Shown here: positions 61,073 through 64,000 of the stretch, one piece after another
How the letters are laid out: the number at the start of each line of letters is the position of its first letter
How positions within the stretch are numbered: the first letter of the stretch is position 1
Notes under the pieces: model-generated
The model's input: only the letters and a program-made list of their open reading frames with translations
Told to the model about the DNA's origin: nothing
Databases searched by the model: none
Made by a program: the position numbers and the translations under genes
Assembly: GCA_015178975.1 (NCBI GenBank)
Contig: WHVD01000091.1
Span: 1-64,000, forward strand
DNA: 64,000 nucleotides
Direction: 5' to 3'
DNA from: Hysterangium stoloniferum
Lineage: Eukaryota; Basidiomycota; Agaricomycetes; Hysterangiales; Hysterangiaceae

Positions 61073-64000
61073 GGTATGACCATTCTGATCCTTCTTGGAG
61101 AAGACTTTCACGTGAACTATGAGATCGGGACACTGCGAGACCAACCGCTGGGTTCCAGATTGATTTTGCCTGGGAGAGCAGGATCTATTCCAGCCAGTTC
61201 TTCCAAGAAGCCGCAGCCTTTAACCTTTTCGATTAGCAAGATCCCCTTTGAGGAATTAGCCAATGACTCGTCTGAATTGACTTCCAAACCAGACAAAGGA
61301 GTGCGTACTGAAAGAGTCGCACAGGCCTTACAAGATTGTACTATAGAACCGGAATCAGCTCGATTAGTACCAATCTTTGTAGGAGATCTTATTGGTGACC
61401 AATGGATAGTCGAGGGAGTTGTCTTGCAGAACGACGATGGGAGTATACTAGCTGCTCCCACCACTGCCATCTCTAGGGAACATGCCGCAATACCTCTTGC
61501 TAATCCCTCTCTGACGCCAAGAATCATCAGACGAGGGGAAACCGTTGGATTAATTCACGACACAAACAAATGGGCCCAGACTCCTAGATCTTCGACTGAG
61601 AAAGCATCGATGCAGTCAACGGCAACCAAGATCGCCCATCTCGTCGAGAGTCTATCAAAAATAGAAGAGGAGCGTGTCCTTAATCCTCAATCCTCCGGAC
61701 TGCCCCCAGAGTGGGAACTCGCAGACGATTTCGACCCGGCAGGTCCTAAAATGTCAGAGGTTGCCACCACGGAAACGTTTTGTGCGGAAGATCTGCATAA
61801 GCTGGTTAACTTAGGACCTGACATCCCTACAGATGTCTCCCACTTGGAGTCGGTATTAACTAAGAATGTCCTAGCCTTTGGAGTAGACGGACGACTGGGA
61901 CAAGTAGATGTCAAGGTCAATGTCCCATTGAAAGAGGGCGCGCAACCTATTTCAATGTCAATGTTCCCAACCTCCCCAGCTAATAGGAAAGTCATTGATG
62001 AACAAATGGATACTTGGTTCCAACAGGGAGTAATCGAACCGTCCAAGAGTCCTTGGGGGGTGCCAGCCCTTGTCGTCTATCACAATGGGAAACCACGAGT
62101 AGTGATCGACTATAGAAAGTTGAACAGTCTAACAGTTCCCGACGAATTCCCACTGCCACGCCAGTCGGAAATCATGCAAGCGCTTTCGGGCTCCAACATC
62201 TTATCTTCCTTCGATGCACTAGCCGGTTTTACCCAACTTGAAATGTTAGAGGAAGACAAGCTGAAGACCACCTTCAGATCCCATCGAGGACTGTGGCAAT
62301 TCAGGAGAATGCCCTTTGGACTTCGTAATGGACCTTCTATATTCCAAAGGGTTATGCAAACCGTACTTGCACCTTACTTATGGATATTCTGCCTGGTTTA
62401 TATTGACAACATCGTGATCTTTTCTAAGACATGGGACGATCATCTAGAACATTTAGATCAGGTTTTACAAGCCATAATTGCTGCGGGAATCACTCTCTCG
62501 CCCAAAAAGTGCTATGTGGTGTATAACTCGATTCTACTACTAGGACATAAGGTGTCTAGACTCCGCTTTTCGACCCATCAAGAAAAGGTCACCGCTATAT
62601 TAGAATTGGTGACGCCCTCTAAGATAGCAGATCTTCAACGTTTTCTAGGAATGGTTCTGTACTTCTCCGCGTACATACCATTTTACTCCTGGATGGTCGC
62701 TCCACTTTTCAACCTCTTGAAGAAAGGAGTTCATTGGAATTGGGATTCTGAACATGCCCAAGTTTTTGAGGACATCAAGGTTGCGTTGAGCTCAGCTCCA
62801 GTACTCGGACACCCTGCGAGCGGTATGCTTTATCGGTTATACACAGACGCTTCAGACTTTGCGCTAGGATGTTGTCTCCAACAAATACAGAAAATGACGC
62901 TTAAAGACCTTAAGGATACGAAAATTTATGCCCAAGCACAAGCAGCCTTCGATCAATCACGAGACATGCCCATCTTCGTTACTCGTTATAAAACCAAGGA
63001 GCCGGAATTCACCTGGATGGATTCCTGGGCCGCAGATTTTGACGACACCAGTGTCACGGTCGAACGTGTTATCGCCTATTGGAGCCATACGCTCAAGAAA
63101 GCAGAATGTAACTATTCAGCCACAGAGCGAGAAGTGTTAGCCGCTAAAGAAGGATTAGTCCATTTCCAGCCCTTTATCGAAGGTGAACATATCCTTCTGA
63201 TCACTGATCATGCGGCATTACAATGGGCCAGATCTTACGAGAATACTAATCATCGACTGGCCACATGGGGGGTGGTATACGCTGCATACCCCAGTCTGGA
63301 AATCCTACATAGAGCAGGACGAATACATAGCAATGTTGACCCACTGTCCAGACTTCCTCGAGTACCGGACTATGTTAGCCCTGCAAGAGACGACCTTTTA
63401 CCGATCGTAGCGGATTCTTATAACTGGAATGACAATGAGACGTTATGGGAGAACAAACCAGCGGAAAAAGCTGTCTTTCTCACTCATCACGAGTTAGTCG
63501 AACCAGTCGGAACCATGGAAGAGGTCCCCCAAACGAAATGGGACTTGCACAATCTCCCCAGAAATGATGAAACCGATGAAGCGAATTTTACTCTCTCGAA
63601 TCCACAATTGCTTATAGAGATCGACAAAAATTATGCTAAGGAACTTCGCGATGGATACCAGAAGGATCCTGCCTTCAGAAATCATTACACCACCGATCCC
63701 ATTTCTCCAAACATGGTAACTACTCCTTCACATTATTTCATCGGCAAGAATAAGTTATTGTTCTTTCAAGATTCGGACTGGAAAAGTCGAATCTGCATTC
63801 CTAGCAGCATGACGACAACCATACTCAAGCTGATACATGACAATCCTTTTGAAGGAGCTCATGCAGGTGGCCACAGGCTCTTTAATCTGATGAAAGACCG
63901 TTTCTTCTGGCCGAGGATGTTGCATGACTGCGTGGCATACGCTCGCAGCTGCGACATATGCCAGAAAACTAAAATTGATCATTCCGCTCGACAAGGAGCT
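61073..64000 (+). pseudogene. pol of gypsy G1 copy 2, frame open but catalytic residue changed
   Basis: A single open frame runs to the window end through the rest of protease, RT (GFTQLEMLEED, RRMPFGLRNGPSIF), RNase H (YTDASDFALGCCL near 62840) and the integrase HHCC region. The RT active-site box near 62401 reads VYIDNIVIFSK, with Asn for the second catalytic Asp that copy 1 retains (VYIDDIVIFSK), so reverse transcriptase should be inactive. Continuation into the integrase core is cut by the window edge. Confidence 0.9.

Larger units (their letters stand above)
54954..64000 (+). mobile_element. Ty3/gypsy chromovirus, family G1, copy 2 (3' part beyond window)
   Basis: 5' LTR, primer site, gag and pol up to the integrase zinc region. 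It is the same family as copy 1 (1-8546). It inserted into the G3-family LTR at 54953/54954 and was itself split by an insert at 56314-58374. The pol frame is open from 61073 to the window end, so this copy is less decayed than copy 1, although key residues are changed. Confidence 0.95.

Overview
The window is from a filamentous basidiomycete, most likely an Agaricomycete (mushroom-type) nuclear genome. The evidence is dense introns of 45-90 bp, a DUF6533-type membrane protein, an F-box gene with decayed copies, a family of multipass membrane proteins typical of mushrooms, a class II tRNA-Ser with an intron, and chromodomain Ty3/gypsy plus Ty1/copia retrotransposons. No species is claimed.

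Layout. 1-8546 is the 3' part of a Ty3/gypsy element (family G1) with an unusual third ORF and its 3' LTR. 8815-15188 is a complete but decayed Ty1/copia element on the minus strand with 5-bp target duplications. It carries two younger insertions: a TG...CA long-LTR-like element (11281-12599) and a 398-bp palindromic tRNA-like element (14108-14505). 15590-21477 holds two intact multipass membrane-protein paralogues and one relic, all on the minus strand. 21478-25228 is gene-poor and full of relics. 25229-25320 is tRNA-Ser(CGA).

26319-35272 is the conserved core: an exopolyphosphatase gene divergent from MCM4, a MoCF/CinA-like (FLAD1 N-terminal-like) gene convergent with MCM4, and ORC3 divergent from that gene. 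MCM4 and ORC3 both act in replication licensing, and an ACGCGT (MCB-type) hexamer lies upstream of each. Exon models for these four genes were worked out by hand and close in frame. 35806-37182 is a third membrane-protein paralogue. 37528-40260 is an F-box gene flanked by two decayed copies. 41356-43065 is a DUF6533-like gene, and 43364-43900 is the 3' end of another membrane-protein gene, broken by retrotransposon insertion.

The right third is a stack of nested insertions. A copia element (minus strand) broke the membrane-protein gene. A short non-autonomous LTR element (44216-53079, TSD TAATA) entered the copia. A gypsy element (G3, 45179-52761, TSD GGAGG) entered that one. Farther right a G3-family LTR entered the same copia and was cut by a second G1 copy (54954 to the window end), whose gag was split by another TG...CA long-LTR-like element (56314-58374, TSD GTTAC). 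G3 shows a Tf1-like self-priming signature and carries an antisense, spliced gene with a perfectly spaced Zn(II)2Cys6-type cysteine pattern. This gene and the third ORF of G1 are the best candidates for something not well described.
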